A stretch of DNA of 64,000 nucleotides from the NCBI GenBank assembly GCA_964580465.1, contig CAZOKJ010000013.1, forward strand, positions 1 through 64,000. The letters are read 5' to 3'. Under the pieces are notes generated by a model. The model was given only the letters and a program-made list of their open reading frames with translations. It was not told the DNA's origin and did not search any database. This DNA comes from Taishania sp964580465 (GTDB lineage Bacteria > Bacteroidota > Bacteroidia > Flavobacteriales_D > Crocinitomicaceae). Of this stretch, positions 41,791 to 50,744 are shown one piece after another. The position numbers and the translations under genes were made by a program. How positions within the stretch are numbered: position 1 is the stretch's first letter; every line of letters starts with the position of its first letter.

Positions 41791-42972
41791 ATGGAGTTCA
41801 AAATTTCAAATAAAGCAAAGTCAGTTACTTTAGGTCTAATTATTGTTGGAGCTTTATTAACTGCAATTGGTGCGATTAGTTTAGGAGACCATGCGATGCA
41901 ACGTATCCTATCTAATGGTTTAGTGAATGCATTTTTCTTTTTTGCTATTGCATTGGGTGCATTGTTCTTCTTAGCGTTGCAATATGCTACTGAAACAGCA
42001 TGGTACGTTTCTGTAAAACGCGTTATTGAGTCTGTTGCTGGATATTTACCAGTTGGTATCTTGTTTTTAGTAGTTATTTTAGCTTTGATTACTTTAAATG
42101 ATGGTGCTCATATCTACTTGTGGATGGATTCTGATATCGTTGAACACGATACCATTATTAAAGGTAAATCTGCTTACTTGAACAAAGGTTTCTTCTGGAT
42201 TAGAACAATCGCTTATTTAGCAACTTATTACTTGTTTTACCAAGGATTTAGAAAACGCTCTTTAGAAGAAGATAGAGTAGGTGGTACAGAAATTCACTTT
42301 AAAAACTATAAAAAAGGAGCAACTTTCTTAGTGCTCTTTGCAGTATTCTCATCAACACAAACTTGGGACTGGATCATGTCTATTGATGCTCACTGGTTCT
42401 CTACTTTGTTTGGTTGGTATGTATTCTCTGGAATGTGGTTATCTTCAATGGTTGCAATTATGATGGTAACTTTATACTTGAAGAAAAACGGTTATTTACC
42501 ACGTGTGAATGAATCTCATATTCATGACATCGGTAAATGGATCTTTGCTACATCATTCTTATGGTCTTATTTGTGGTTCTCTCAGTTTATGTTGATTTGG
42601 TATTCTAACATTTCTGAGGAGGTTACTTACTACATTGCTCGTATTGAAGATTACAAATTCATGTATTTTGGAATGTTCTTCATTAATTTTGTGTTCCCTA
42701 TGTTAATTTTGATGTCAAGAGATGCTAAAAGACACGCAGGTGTTTTAACATTTGTTGGGGTAATCATTTTAGCTGGACACTGGGTGGATGTTTACTTAAT
42801 GGTTACAGTAGGTTCATTTGGTCCTACTTCACATTTTGGATTGTTTGAAATTGGTTTTGCGTTATTGATTTTAGGTGCGTTTATCAGAGTTGTTTTAATT
42901 AACTTGACAAAGGCTCCTTTATCACCGGTGCATCACCCATACTTGGATGAGAGTATCCACCACGAAATATAA
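41791..42972 (+). CDS. actF: Alternative Complex III subunit F
   Basis: 393-aa NrfD-related membrane protein with about ten helices, smaller than ActC. It contains GDHAMQRILSNGLVNAFFFFAIALGALFFLALQYATETAWYVSVKRV and a conserved HWVDVYLMVTVGSFGPTSHFGLFEIGF near the end. It is the second membrane subunit of ACIII and may provide a proton path. coxB follows after 23 nt. Confidence 0.94.
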   Translation: MEFKISNKAKSVTLGLIIVGALLTAIGAISLGDHAMQRILSNGLVNAFFFFAIALGALFFLALQYATETAWYVSVKRVIESVAGYLPVGILFLVVILALITLNDGAHIYLWMDSDIVEHDTIIKGKSAYLNKGFFWIRTIAYLATYYLFYQGFRKRSLEEDRVGGTEIHFKNYKKGATFLVLFAVFSSTQTWDWIMSIDAHWFSTLFGWYVFSGMWLSSMVAIMMVTLYLKKNGYLPRVNESHIHDIGKWIFATSFLWSYLWFSQFMLIWYSNISEEVTYYIARIEDYKFMYFGMFFINFVFPMLILMSRDAKRHAGVLTFVGVIILAGHWVDVYLMVTVGSFGPTSHFGLFEIGFALLILGAFIRVVLINLTKAPLSPVHHPYLDESIHHEI

Positions 42973-42995
42973 CTTAATACTGAATTTTAATTTTT

Positions 42996-44363
42996 ATGGG
43001 AAGTAAATTAATTTTTTTGATTGTTGTTGTATTAGGAGTAGTTGCAATTGCACAATTGATTCGTCTTTACGAATTGTCTTCTAAACTAAGAAACAAAAAC
43101 CAGCACGATGTTTCAAATCGTGATAATCGTTTGCAAGCAGGATTAATGCTTACATTTATGATTACATTCTTTGTATCTATGATTTATTTGTTGATAAAAT
43201 ATGGATGGACTGGTAGAGGTTCAGCAGCGTCTGAGCATGGTACACGTTTAGATATTTTAATGGATATCAACATGTGGATCGTATTCATTGTGTTTTTCTC
43301 TACCAACTTTATGTTGTTTTATTTTGCATATAAATATGTTAAAAAACCAGGAGTTAAGGCATTTTACTATCCACACAATGCTAAATTAGAAATTGTGTGG
43401 ACGGTAATTCCCGCTTCTGCTTTGGTTGTAATTGTAAGTTTAGGTTTAATTGAATGGCACAAAACTACTGGTAAAGCTGGTTCTGATGCTGTTCTTGTTG
43501 AACTTTATTCAAAACAATTCGACTGGACTGCTCGCTACAGTGGAAAAGACAATGTTTTAGGAAAACATGACTATAAATTAACTACTGATAAGAATTTATT
43601 AGGTCTTGTGAATACTGAAACGTTAGATTACGCAATTAATAAAATCAAAAATGATTCTTTATTAGGTATTGATGCTATCGAACGTAATTTGAACGATAAA
43701 ACTAAAATTTATAGTGCTAAAGATCGTGAAAAATTACAAACTACTTTAAAAAGAAATGAAGAGATTTACCGTTTGTTAGTTCAAATGAAAAATCGTCATG
43801 ATAGTAGTATCGATGCTCAATCTTGGGATGATATTATTGTTGCTGGTCCAGCAGAAAAATTGTATTTATGTGTTGGACAAGAATATGAATTTAACTTCCG
43901 TTCTAAGGATGTTATTCACTCTGCTCACTTTACAAACTTTAGAGCTCAGATGAATACTGTTCCTGGACAAACTACTCGTTTTAAGTTTACTCCAACTTTA
44001 ACGACAGAACAAATGAGAAAAGAAAAGAATGATCCAAACTTTGATTTCTCTTTGTTATGTAATAAAATCTGTGGTACTTCTCATTACAAAATGTACATGT
44101 TAATTGAAGTTTTGGAGAAAGAAGATTACAAAGCTGTTATGAAAGCATTAGAATATGGTGCTGACAACGCTACACGTCCTGCAGGTAAAAAATTAACTTC
44201 AAAAGAACTTAAGTCAATCGAAAAAGTGTTTGGTGAATCATTGCCAGGAGCACACCGTTTTGATGTTCTTTTTAAAGCTTCTGCAACTGCACCAGCGGCT
44301 GAAGCTCCTGCATCTGAGGAAGTAGCTCAAGCTGATGTATCAGATTCTACTAATGTTAAATAA
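42996..44363 (+). CDS. coxB: Cytochrome c oxidase subunit II (long form)
   Basis: 455 aa, longer than the usual 200-350. About three hydrophobic segments lie at 3-22, 50-70 and 92-115, plus a helix near 135-155. The CuA centre is intact: Cys355, Cys359, His363 and Met366 in CNKICGTSHYKM, with the earlier His in VIHSAHF. A charged helical insertion of about 75 residues (roughly 205-285, rich in Lys/Asn/Asp) splits the cupredoxin after the SKQFDWTARYSGKDN strand. An Ala/Glu-rich C-terminal tail is also extra. It accepts electrons from ACIII. Confidence 0.93.
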   Translation: MGSKLIFLIVVVLGVVAIAQLIRLYELSSKLRNKNQHDVSNRDNRLQAGLMLTFMITFFVSMIYLLIKYGWTGRGSAASEHGTRLDILMDINMWIVFIVFFSTNFMLFYFAYKYVKKPGVKAFYYPHNAKLEIVWTVIPASALVVIVSLGLIEWHKTTGKAGSDAVLVELYSKQFDWTARYSGKDNVLGKHDYKLTTDKNLLGLVNTETLDYAINKIKNDSLLGIDAIERNLNDKTKIYSAKDREKLQTTLKRNEEIYRLLVQMKNRHDSSIDAQSWDDIIVAGPAEKLYLCVGQEYEFNFRSKDVIHSAHFTNFRAQMNTVPGQTTRFKFTPTLTTEQMRKEKNDPNFDFSLLCNKICGTSHYKMYMLIEVLEKEDYKAVMKALEYGADNATRPAGKKLTSKELKSIEKVFGESLPGAHRFDVLFKASATAPAAEAPASEEVAQADVSDSTNVK

Positions 44364-44393
44364 TTTGTTGTTTTAAACTTAAAATAGATTAAA

Positions 44394-46205
44394 ATGTCTG
44401 CAATTACACACGAAGCACACGGACACGCTGACGGTCATGTGCATCATGAAGAGAATTTTGTCTCTAAATATATTTTTAGCCAAGACCATAAAATGATTGC
44501 TAAGCAGTATTTAATTACTGCTGTATTCATGGGGACAATTGGTTTGTTACTTTCTATCTTTTTCCGTATTCAATTGGCTTGGCCTGGAGAAAGTTCCGAT
44601 TTCTTATCATTTTTCTTAGGTGAAAGATGGGCTCCAAATGGTGTATTAAGTGAGGATATGTACTTAGGGGTGGTAACTATCCACGGTACAATCATGGTAT
44701 TCTTCCTTTTGACTGGTGGTTTATCTGGTACATTCTCCAACTTATTAATTCCTTACCAAATTGGTGCTCGTGACATGGCTTCTGGATTTATGAACATGTT
44801 GTCTTATTGGTTGTTCTTCTTAGCAAGTTTAATCATGGTAGCTTCTTTGTTCGTTGAAACAGGACCTGCAATGTCTGGTTGGACTATTTATCCTCCTTTA
44901 TCTGCCTTGCCTCAAGCTGTATCTGGTAGTGGTTTAGGTATGGATATGTGGTTGATCTCTATCACTTTGTTTATTGCTTCTTCTTTAATGGGATCATTAA
45001 ACTACATTTCAACTATTTTTAACTTAAGAACTAAAGGAATGAACATGTTTAGAATGCCATTAACAGTATGGACATTCTTCGTAACTGCTGTTGTTGGTTT
45101 AGTATCTTTCCCAGTTTTATTATCTGCTGCTTTATTGTTGGTAATGGATAGAACGTTAGGTACTTCATTCTATTTATCTGATATCATTATTGGTTCTGAA
45201 ATGTTGACAAACCACGGTGGTTCTCCATTGTTATACCAACACTTATTCTGGTTCTTAGGTCACCCTGAGGTTTACATCGTATTGTTGCCTTCTTTAGGTT
45301 TGACTTCTGAAATTATTGCTACAAACACTAGAAAACCTATTTTCGGTTATAGAGCTATGATTGGTTCTACATTGGCGATTGGTTTCTTATCTTGTATCGT
45401 TTGGGCTCACCACATGTTCGTTTCTGGTATGGATCCTTTTGTAGGTTCAGTATTCGTATTTACAACATTGATGATTGCAATTCCTTCTGCTGTGAAAGTA
45501 TTTAACTACTTAACAACATTGTGGAAAGGTTCTATCATTTACACTCCAGGTATGATGTTCTCAATTGGATTGGTTTCATCTTTCATTACTGGTGGTATTA
45601 CAGGTATTATCTTAGCTGATTCAACGTTGGATATCACAGTGCACGATACGTATTTCGTTGTTGCTCACTTCCACGTTGTAATGGGATTATCTGCTGTATT
45701 TGGTATGTACGCTGGTGTTTACCACTGGTTCCCTAAAATGTTCGGAAAAATGATGAACATGCGTTTGGGGAATATCCACTTCTGGGGTACTATCGTATCT
45801 GCTTATGGGGTATTTATCCCTATGCACTTCGTAGGTATTTCTGGTGCACCTCGTCGTTATTTTGATTATTCAGTTTACGAAGTATTTGACCATGAAACTT
45901 TCTTGATGATTAATGATTTGAACTTCATTATTTCTATGTTCGCTATCATTGGTGGTTTATTCCAAATGGTGTTTATCTTTAACTTCTTCTATAGTATTTT
46001 TAGAGGACCAAAAGCACCTCAAAACCCTTGGAATTCTACAACATTAGAATGGACTACTCCAGTAGAACACATTCATGGTAACTGGCCAGGAGCACTTCCT
46101 GAAGTTCACCGTTGGCCTTATGATTTATCTAAGCCAGGATGGGATGAAGATTTTGTTCCTCAAACTGTTCCAATGCGCGAAGGTGAAGAAGATTACAATC
46201 ACTAA
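44394..46205 (+). CDS. coxA: Cytochrome c oxidase subunit I
   Basis: 603-aa heme-copper oxidase core with twelve helices. Visible signatures are GHPEVYI (CuB His and the cross-linked Tyr), the WAHHMF His pair, and HDTYFVVAHFHVVMG carrying the heme ligands. The N-terminus is His-rich and soluble (HEAHGHADGHVHHEE). It reduces O2 to water and pumps protons. It closes the act-cox operon at a strong terminator. A separate subunit III gene (coxC) is not present in the window. Confidence 0.96.
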   Translation: MSAITHEAHGHADGHVHHEENFVSKYIFSQDHKMIAKQYLITAVFMGTIGLLLSIFFRIQLAWPGESSDFLSFFLGERWAPNGVLSEDMYLGVVTIHGTIMVFFLLTGGLSGTFSNLLIPYQIGARDMASGFMNMLSYWLFFLASLIMVASLFVETGPAMSGWTIYPPLSALPQAVSGSGLGMDMWLISITLFIASSLMGSLNYISTIFNLRTKGMNMFRMPLTVWTFFVTAVVGLVSFPVLLSAALLLVMDRTLGTSFYLSDIIIGSEMLTNHGGSPLLYQHLFWFLGHPEVYIVLLPSLGLTSEIIATNTRKPIFGYRAMIGSTLAIGFLSCIVWAHHMFVSGMDPFVGSVFVFTTLMIAIPSAVKVFNYLTTLWKGSIIYTPGMMFSIGLVSSFITGGITGIILADSTLDITVHDTYFVVAHFHVVMGLSAVFGMYAGVYHWFPKMFGKMMNMRLGNIHFWGTIVSAYGVFIPMHFVGISGAPRRYFDYSVYEVFDHETFLMINDLNFIISMFAIIGGLFQMVFIFNFFYSIFRGPKAPQNPWNSTTLEWTTPVEHIHGNWPGALPEVHRWPYDLSKPGWDEDFVPQTVPMREGEEDYNH

Positions 46206-46225
46206 TTTTAGTTATACTAATATCC

Positions 46226-46255
46226 AAAAGGAGTTGCTTAGCAACTCCTTTTTTT
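46226..46255 (+). terminator. Terminator of the act-cox operon
   Basis: AAAAGGAGTTGC, loop TTA, GCAACTCC then seven T, starting 21 nt after the coxA stop. Confidence 0.9.
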
Positions 46256-46280
46256 GTACTTTAGCTTTTATTTATTTCTT

Positions 46281-46778
46281 ATGTCTGTTTTTTCTGATAC
46301 CTCCATCAATCGTTTTATTACAAAACTTAAAAATCCTTTCCTTTTTAAGTTGATGCTTTACAAAAGTGTGCCGTTAGCTTCTTTTACAGGGGTTAAATTG
46401 CTTGATTTAAACAAATCCTATTCAGAGCTGTTTATTCGTTATAAATTTTTGAATAAAAATCCATTTAATACCACTTACTGGGCAGCTATGGGCATGGTAG
46501 CTGAAATGGCGAGTGGACTTTTGTTACTTATGTACACCTACAAGTTAAATCCTTCTGTTTCTATTTTTGTATTAAAATCGGAGGCTGTTTTTCACAAACG
46601 TGCATTGGGTAAGACATTTTTTAAATGCGAAGACGGACAGGCTATTGCTGCCATTATTGAAAAAGCTATTGCAACAAAAGAACCACAGGAAATACGTTGT
46701 TTAACTAGTGCTTACAACGAAAATGGTGAACTTGTTGCAACTTTTTATTTTACTTGGGGAGTAAAAGCTCGGTTTTAA
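46281..46778 (+). CDS. DUF4442 hotdog-fold protein
   Basis: 165 aa from ATG 46281; a TTG at 46254 lies in the terminator T-run and is rejected. The sequence (KSVPLASFTGVKLLDLNKSYSELFIRYKFLNKNPFNTTYWAAMGMVAEMASGLLLLMY) fits DUF4442, a hotdog family related to thioesterases, with the NxxxxxYxAAmxmaaE helix. The substrate is unknown. TACTTTAG at 46257-46264 is a weak -7 candidate. It ends 2 bp before the MITE. Confidence 0.8.
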   Translation: MSVFSDTSINRFITKLKNPFLFKLMLYKSVPLASFTGVKLLDLNKSYSELFIRYKFLNKNPFNTTYWAAMGMVAEMASGLLLLMYTYKLNPSVSIFVLKSEAVFHKRALGKTFFKCEDGQAIAAIIEKAIATKEPQEIRCLTSAYNENGELVATFYFTWGVKARF

Positions 46779-46780
46779 TA

Positions 46781-47073
46781 ACCTCAGTTCGGTTTATAAA
46801 TTGATATTCAGATTAAATAAAAACTTGTTATTCAAGGCATTTCTTTGAAAATTTAGCGGGCTAAATTGAAAAGGAATAACGTAGAAGAACGGGTTTTTAG
46901 TTAAAGCAAAATTGCACTCTGTTGATAAACAACACCATTATGTGGCATTGCAGATAATCTACCTCATAAAATTGCCTTAATGTATCCCGATGCATTTGCG
47001 ACACTTTATATCGTCTCTTACTGTTTACCCTCAATGAGCGTTCTGAATATAATTTTCATAATCGAACTGAGGT
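46781..47073. mobile_element. Non-autonomous transposable element (MITE), 293 bp
   Basis: The stretch from 46779 to the ruvB promoter holds no gene but is bounded by inverted repeats. ACCTCAGTTCG at 46781-46791 is the exact reverse complement of CGAACTGAGGT at 47063-47073, with similarity continuing 3 nt inward (14 positions, one mismatch). Direct repeats TAATA lie immediately outside both ends (46776-46780 and 47074-47078), as expected of a target-site duplication. There is no long open frame inside, so a transposase must act in trans. The IS family cannot be named safely from this alone; IS982- or IS4-like are possibilities. Confidence 0.8.
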
Positions 47074-47102
47074 TAATATTTTGCTTTGTTTGATATTCTT
47101 CT

Positions 47103-47110
47103 TATTTTTG
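47103..47110 (+). promoter_or_regulatory. -7 box of the ruvB promoter
   Basis: TATTTTTG with TTTG at 47080-47083 (19-nt spacing) forms one of the best two-part promoters in the window. Its -33 element begins 7 bp outside the MITE end. Confidence 0.6.
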
Positions 47111-47127
47111 AACTTTACAAATAAAGG

Positions 47128-48147
47128 ATGGACGAATCATTTGATTACAGAGAAGAAGCAGAAAAACAAGAAGTTGATTATGACAAGGTTTTAAGACCTA
47201 AGAATCTTTCTGATTTTACTGGACAACCGAAAGTTGTTGAAAATCTTTCTATTTTTGTTAAAGCTGCTAAATTACGTGATGAACCTTTAGATCACGTGTT
47301 GCTTCATGGTCCTCCTGGACTTGGTAAAACGACTTTGTCAAATATCATTGCTAATGAGTTAGGTGTTGGTTTCAAAGTGACTTCTGGTCCTGTTTTAGAC
47401 AAACCAGGTGACTTAGCTGGGTTACTTACCAATCTTGATAGAGGAGACGTTTTATTTATTGATGAAATCCATCGTTTAAGTCCTGTTGTAGAAGAATACT
47501 TGTATTCGGCAATGGAGGATTATCATATTGATATTTTAATCGATTCAGGGCCCAATGCTCGAACAGTACAAATCTCTTTGAATCCTTTTACTTTAATCGG
47601 AGCTACAACTCGTTCTGGGTTATTGACAAGTCCTTTACGAGCTCGTTTTGGTATTAATTTACGGTTAGAATATTACGATGCTAAGACATTGACATTAATT
47701 GTAGAACGTTCAGCTTCTTTATTAGGGATTCCAATCACTGAAGATGCAGCGTATCAAATCGCAAGTCGTAGTCGTGGTACACCTCGTATTGCCAATGCTT
47801 TATTAAGAAGAGTGCGTGATTTTGCTCAAATTAAAGGTGACGGAACCATTGAAAATGAAATCACCAAGTTTGCTCTTGATGCGTTAAATGTAGATCAATG
47901 TGGATTGGATGAAATGGATAATAAGATTTTATTAACTATTATCGATAAATTCAAAGGCGGACCAGTTGGTATTACTACCATTGCGACAGCAATTGGTGAA
48001 AATGCAGGTACACTTGAAGAAGTGTATGAACCTTTCTTAATTCAAGAAGGATTTTTAATGCGCACACCAAGAGGGCGCCAAGTTACAGAAAAAGCATACA
48101 CACATCTCGGCAAAGAAAAAGGTTGGTCACAAGGTGGTTTGTTTTAA
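47128..48147 (+). CDS. ruvB: Holliday junction branch-migration helicase RuvB
   Basis: 339-aa AAA+ ATPase that drives branch migration with RuvA. Walker A GPPGLGKTT lies at 61-69, Walker B is LFIDEIHRL, sensor 1 is LIGATTRSGLLTSPLRARFG, and the arginine finger lies in RARFG; the C-terminal winged helix carries RTPRGRQVTEKAY. The length is normal. queG follows 3 nt later, so they form an operon. Confidence 0.97.
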   Translation: MDESFDYREEAEKQEVDYDKVLRPKNLSDFTGQPKVVENLSIFVKAAKLRDEPLDHVLLHGPPGLGKTTLSNIIANELGVGFKVTSGPVLDKPGDLAGLLTNLDRGDVLFIDEIHRLSPVVEEYLYSAMEDYHIDILIDSGPNARTVQISLNPFTLIGATTRSGLLTSPLRARFGINLRLEYYDAKTLTLIVERSASLLGIPITEDAAYQIASRSRGTPRIANALLRRVRDFAQIKGDGTIENEITKFALDALNVDQCGLDEMDNKILLTIIDKFKGGPVGITTIATAIGENAGTLEEVYEPFLIQEGFLMRTPRGRQVTEKAYTHLGKEKGWSQGGLF

Positions 48148-48150
48148 TAA

Positions 48151-49077
48151 ATGAATGTAGCAGCAGAACATACACGTTTAATTAAGAACAAAGCAGCAGA
48201 ATTAGGTTTTCTATTTTGTGGAATTTCTACCGCTCGCTTTTTAGAGGAAGAAGCGCCTCGTTTAGAAAGTTGGCTCAATCGTGGATTGAATGCAAAACTA
48301 GATTATATGGCCAACTATTTTGACAAACGCTTAGATCCAAGATTGCTCGTGGAAGGTGCTAAGTCCATTGTTTCATTGGCTTATAATTATTATCCTTCTG
48401 AACATCAACGCGAAGATTCTTATCACATTTCTAAATACGCTTATGGAGTGGATTATCACTTTGTCGTTAAAGACAAGATGAAAGAACTATTTGAATACAT
48501 TCAAGAAGCTATTGGAGAGGTTGATGGTCGTATGTTTGTGGATTCTGCACCTGTTTTGGATAAAGCATGGGCAAAAAATGCAGGCTTAGGATGGGTTGGC
48601 AAACATACATTATTGCTAAACCCTAAACATGGTTCTTTTTTCTTTGTTTCTGAATTAATCTTAGATTTAGAATTAATCCCCGATGAACCGATTAAAGATT
48701 ATTGTGGGACGTGCACAAAGTGCATAGATGCTTGTCCAACAAATGCAATTGTTGAACCTTATGTTGTTGACGCTTCTAAATGTATTTCATACCTTACTAT
48801 AGAACTAAAAGACGCTTTAATTGAAAATAATTTACAAGCCCAAATGAGTGACTGGATGTTTGGTTGTGATATTTGTCAAGATGTCTGCCCTTGGAATCGC
48901 TTTGCAAAACCTCATAATGAACCTTTGTTCCAACCAAATGATTCAATACTCAATTTTTCTAAAAATGATTGGGAAGAAATAACAGAAGAAGTTTATCGAG
49001 AAGTGTTTAAAAATAGCCCTATTAAACGAGCTAAATTCTCAGGTTTAACTCGCAATATCCAAGAGTTGAAAAAATAA
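48151..49077 (+). CDS. queG: Epoxyqueuosine reductase QueG
   Basis: 308 aa. It performs the last step of queuosine tRNA modification, reducing epoxyqueuosine with cobalamin. Two [4Fe-4S] motifs are present, CGTCTKCIDACPTNAI and CDICQDVCPWN. The N-terminal cobalamin-binding domain includes YFDKRLDPRLLVEGAKSIVSLAYNYYP and the GWVGKHTLLLNPKHGSFFF block. It lacks the C-terminal HEAT repeats of longer QueG proteins, which is common. apaG follows after 7 nt. Confidence 0.95.
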   Translation: MNVAAEHTRLIKNKAAELGFLFCGISTARFLEEEAPRLESWLNRGLNAKLDYMANYFDKRLDPRLLVEGAKSIVSLAYNYYPSEHQREDSYHISKYAYGVDYHFVVKDKMKELFEYIQEAIGEVDGRMFVDSAPVLDKAWAKNAGLGWVGKHTLLLNPKHGSFFFVSELILDLELIPDEPIKDYCGTCTKCIDACPTNAIVEPYVVDASKCISYLTIELKDALIENNLQAQMSDWMFGCDICQDVCPWNRFAKPHNEPLFQPNDSILNFSKNDWEEITEEVYREVFKNSPIKRAKFSGLTRNIQELKK

Positions 49078-49084
49078 AAATAAA

Positions 49085-49471
49085 ATGTATTCTGCTATAA
49101 GTAATGGAATTGAGATTAGTGTAAAGGTAAAGTATCGCAACGAGCTATCAGACCCTTCGTCTAGTTTCTATTTCTTTAATTATGAAATAACAATCACGAA
49201 TCATACTTCTTCTGATGTACAATTGTTGCAACGGTATTGGAACATTATTGATTTATTGAACGACTCAACTGTTGTTTCTGGAGAAGGAGTGGTTGGGTTA
49301 AAACCAATCTTACAGCCCAATGAGCATTTCACCTATGAAAGTGGATGCAAACTTTTTAGTGAGTTCGGCTATATGAAAGGTTATTATACTTTTCAAAACA
49401 TGCTTACTCAAGAACAATTCAGGGTTCAAATTCCAACTTTTCACTTAGAATTACCTTCTAAATTGAATTAA
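49085..49471 (+). CDS. apaG: ApaG domain protein
   Basis: 128-aa FnIII-like ApaG fold. Conserved segments are VKYRNELSDPSSSFYFFNYEITITNHTSSDVQLLQRYWNIID and VVGLKPILQPNEHFTYESGCKLFSEFGYMKGYYTF. The family is annotated as Co2+/Mg2+-efflux associated, but its biochemical function is unsettled. It ends directly against the convergent gene at 49472, with no terminator between. Confidence 0.92.
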   Translation: MYSAISNGIEISVKVKYRNELSDPSSSFYFFNYEITITNHTSSDVQLLQRYWNIIDLLNDSTVVSGEGVVGLKPILQPNEHFTYESGCKLFSEFGYMKGYYTFQNMLTQEQFRVQIPTFHLELPSKLN

Positions 49472-49981
49472 TCAACGAAATAAAATAGTGCTACAATCGT
49501 TAGCAATTTTTAGTAATTTCTTTTGATTGATTTTTTCAAGACTTTGCGGATTAGGACTTAATTTTATGATTTTTTCAAGTGTACAGTTACAATAATCAGC
49601 TGAATTTACGTAGTAATCCATTAAGTCCATTCTACAATTTATAGTAAAAGCTTTTTTAACGTAGTCTGTCCAAACCGTTGGATTTAGGTCTTCTGATGCT
49701 TCTTTTTGATCAATTTCTAGCGCTTGTCCAAAATGTTTGCGCGCCAATTCGTTCATTTGTTCTTCTGTAATCTCTCCGACTGTGCTTTCATCAGGGTATA
49801 GCGTTATTAATTCTCCCATAATTGATTCGCAATAGAGAAAATGATTTTCACGAGATATACCATCTATAGTGTCGGCCATGCAGGATTTTATAAATGTTGC
49901 TTTCCCTTCGTCAGACCACGTTTGAGCCCATGAAAAAGTATTAATTAAGATGAATAATAAGATTAGATTTGCTTTTTTCAT
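49472..49981 (-). CDS. Small secreted protein of unknown function
   Basis: 169 aa from ATG 49981 with a clear signal peptide (MKKANLILLFILINTFSWAQ); a longer in-frame reading upstream overlaps yjjG and is rejected. The mature part contains five Cys (including FIKSCMAD, FLYCES, NCRMD, DYCNCTLEKI), suggesting disulfides in the periplasm. It has two similar units ending CxCxxEKI and CxxxM-like helices, loosely like a repeat. No family recognised. It is the last gene of the minus-strand upp-yjjG unit. Confidence 0.72.
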   Translation of the reverse strand: MKKANLILLFILINTFSWAQTWSDEGKATFIKSCMADTIDGISRENHFLYCESIMGELITLYPDESTVGEITEEQMNELARKHFGQALEIDQKEASEDLNPTVWTDYVKKAFTINCRMDLMDYYVNSADYCNCTLEKIIKLSPNPQSLEKINQKKLLKIANDCSTILFR

Positions 49982-50006
49982 ACAGTTTTTAATTCGTTTA
50001 ATAACA

Positions 50007-50744
50007 TCAAATATATAAAAAAAACTCATTGTTTTCCCATTTTGACTGAATCCAAGGTAAAATTTGTGGCAATTCTGCCAAATCATTGATACGCTTATCT
50101 TGTTTTGAACGTTTAATTCTTTTTTCAGGATCGAAGTGGATCGCATGCATGCCAGCTCTTTCAGCACCAATGATGTCCACGTTGATATCGTCGCCAATCA
50201 TAACAGAGTCCTGTGCTTTACTTTGAGCTAATTGCAGAGCATAATTAAATATGCGATAATCAGGTTTATTAATACCGATTTCTTCTGAACTGATGATATG
50301 CTCAAAATAAGGAGTAAGATTACAGTTGTCAAGTTTTGTTTGCTGCACTTCTTTAAAGCCATTTGTAATAATGTGCATGCGATAACCTTCCTTTTTTAGT
50401 GCTTCTAAGGTTTCAATTGTATGAGGAAATAATTGTTTTTGCAACGGCGAAACGGCAATGTATTCATCACTAAAGTATTGAATTAATTCTTTGTTGTTTA
50501 AACCCATTTTGAAAAAGGTCTTCTCAAATCGCATGGTTCTTAATTGTTCTTTCGTAATTTTTCCTTTACCATATTTTTTCCAAAGACTTGCATTTTCTTC
50601 TTTGTACACTTGTAAAAAACGATGAAAACTTTCAAATTGATGTTCGTTAATCGTTTGCTCAAAAAGATATTTCAAAGCATTTTGCGAATTTTTTTCAAAG
50701 TCCCATAAGGTTCTATCTAAATCAAAGAATAACTGAAGCTTCAT
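50007..50744 (-). CDS. yjjG: YjjG-type HAD nucleotidase
   Basis: 245-aa HAD-superfamily phosphatase. Motif I FFDLDRTLWDF gives the nucleophile Asp8 and acid/base Asp10, motif II is HIITNGF, and motif III/IV are KPDYRIF and MIGDDINVDIIGAERAG. The helical cap and DRTLWDFEKNS wording match YjjG, which cleans up non-canonical pyrimidine nucleotides. Its 5' end overlaps the membrane-protein gene by 23 bp, and it lies in a unit with upp, a pyrimidine-salvage gene. Confidence 0.88.
   Translation of the reverse strand: MKLQLFFDLDRTLWDFEKNSQNALKYLFEQTINEHQFESFHRFLQVYKEENASLWKKYGKGKITKEQLRTMRFEKTFFKMGLNNKELIQYFSDEYIAVSPLQKQLFPHTIETLEALKKEGYRMHIITNGFKEVQQTKLDNCNLTPYFEHIISSEEIGINKPDYRIFNYALQLAQSKAQDSVMIGDDINVDIIGAERAGMHAIHFDPEKRIKRSKQDKRINDLAELPQILPWIQSKWENNEFFLYI

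Noticed and set aside
46254..46280. TTG start for the DUF4442 protein
   Set aside because: It lies in the T-run of the coxA terminator; ATG 46281 is suitable.
46779..47127. Small RNA or gene in the 349-bp gap before ruvB
   Set aside because: Terminal inverted repeats and a flanking duplication explain nearly all of it as a MITE.
49982..50197. Longer reading of the secreted Cys-rich protein
   Set aside because: It would overlap yjjG by ~190 bp and bury a clean signal peptide that starts at 49981.
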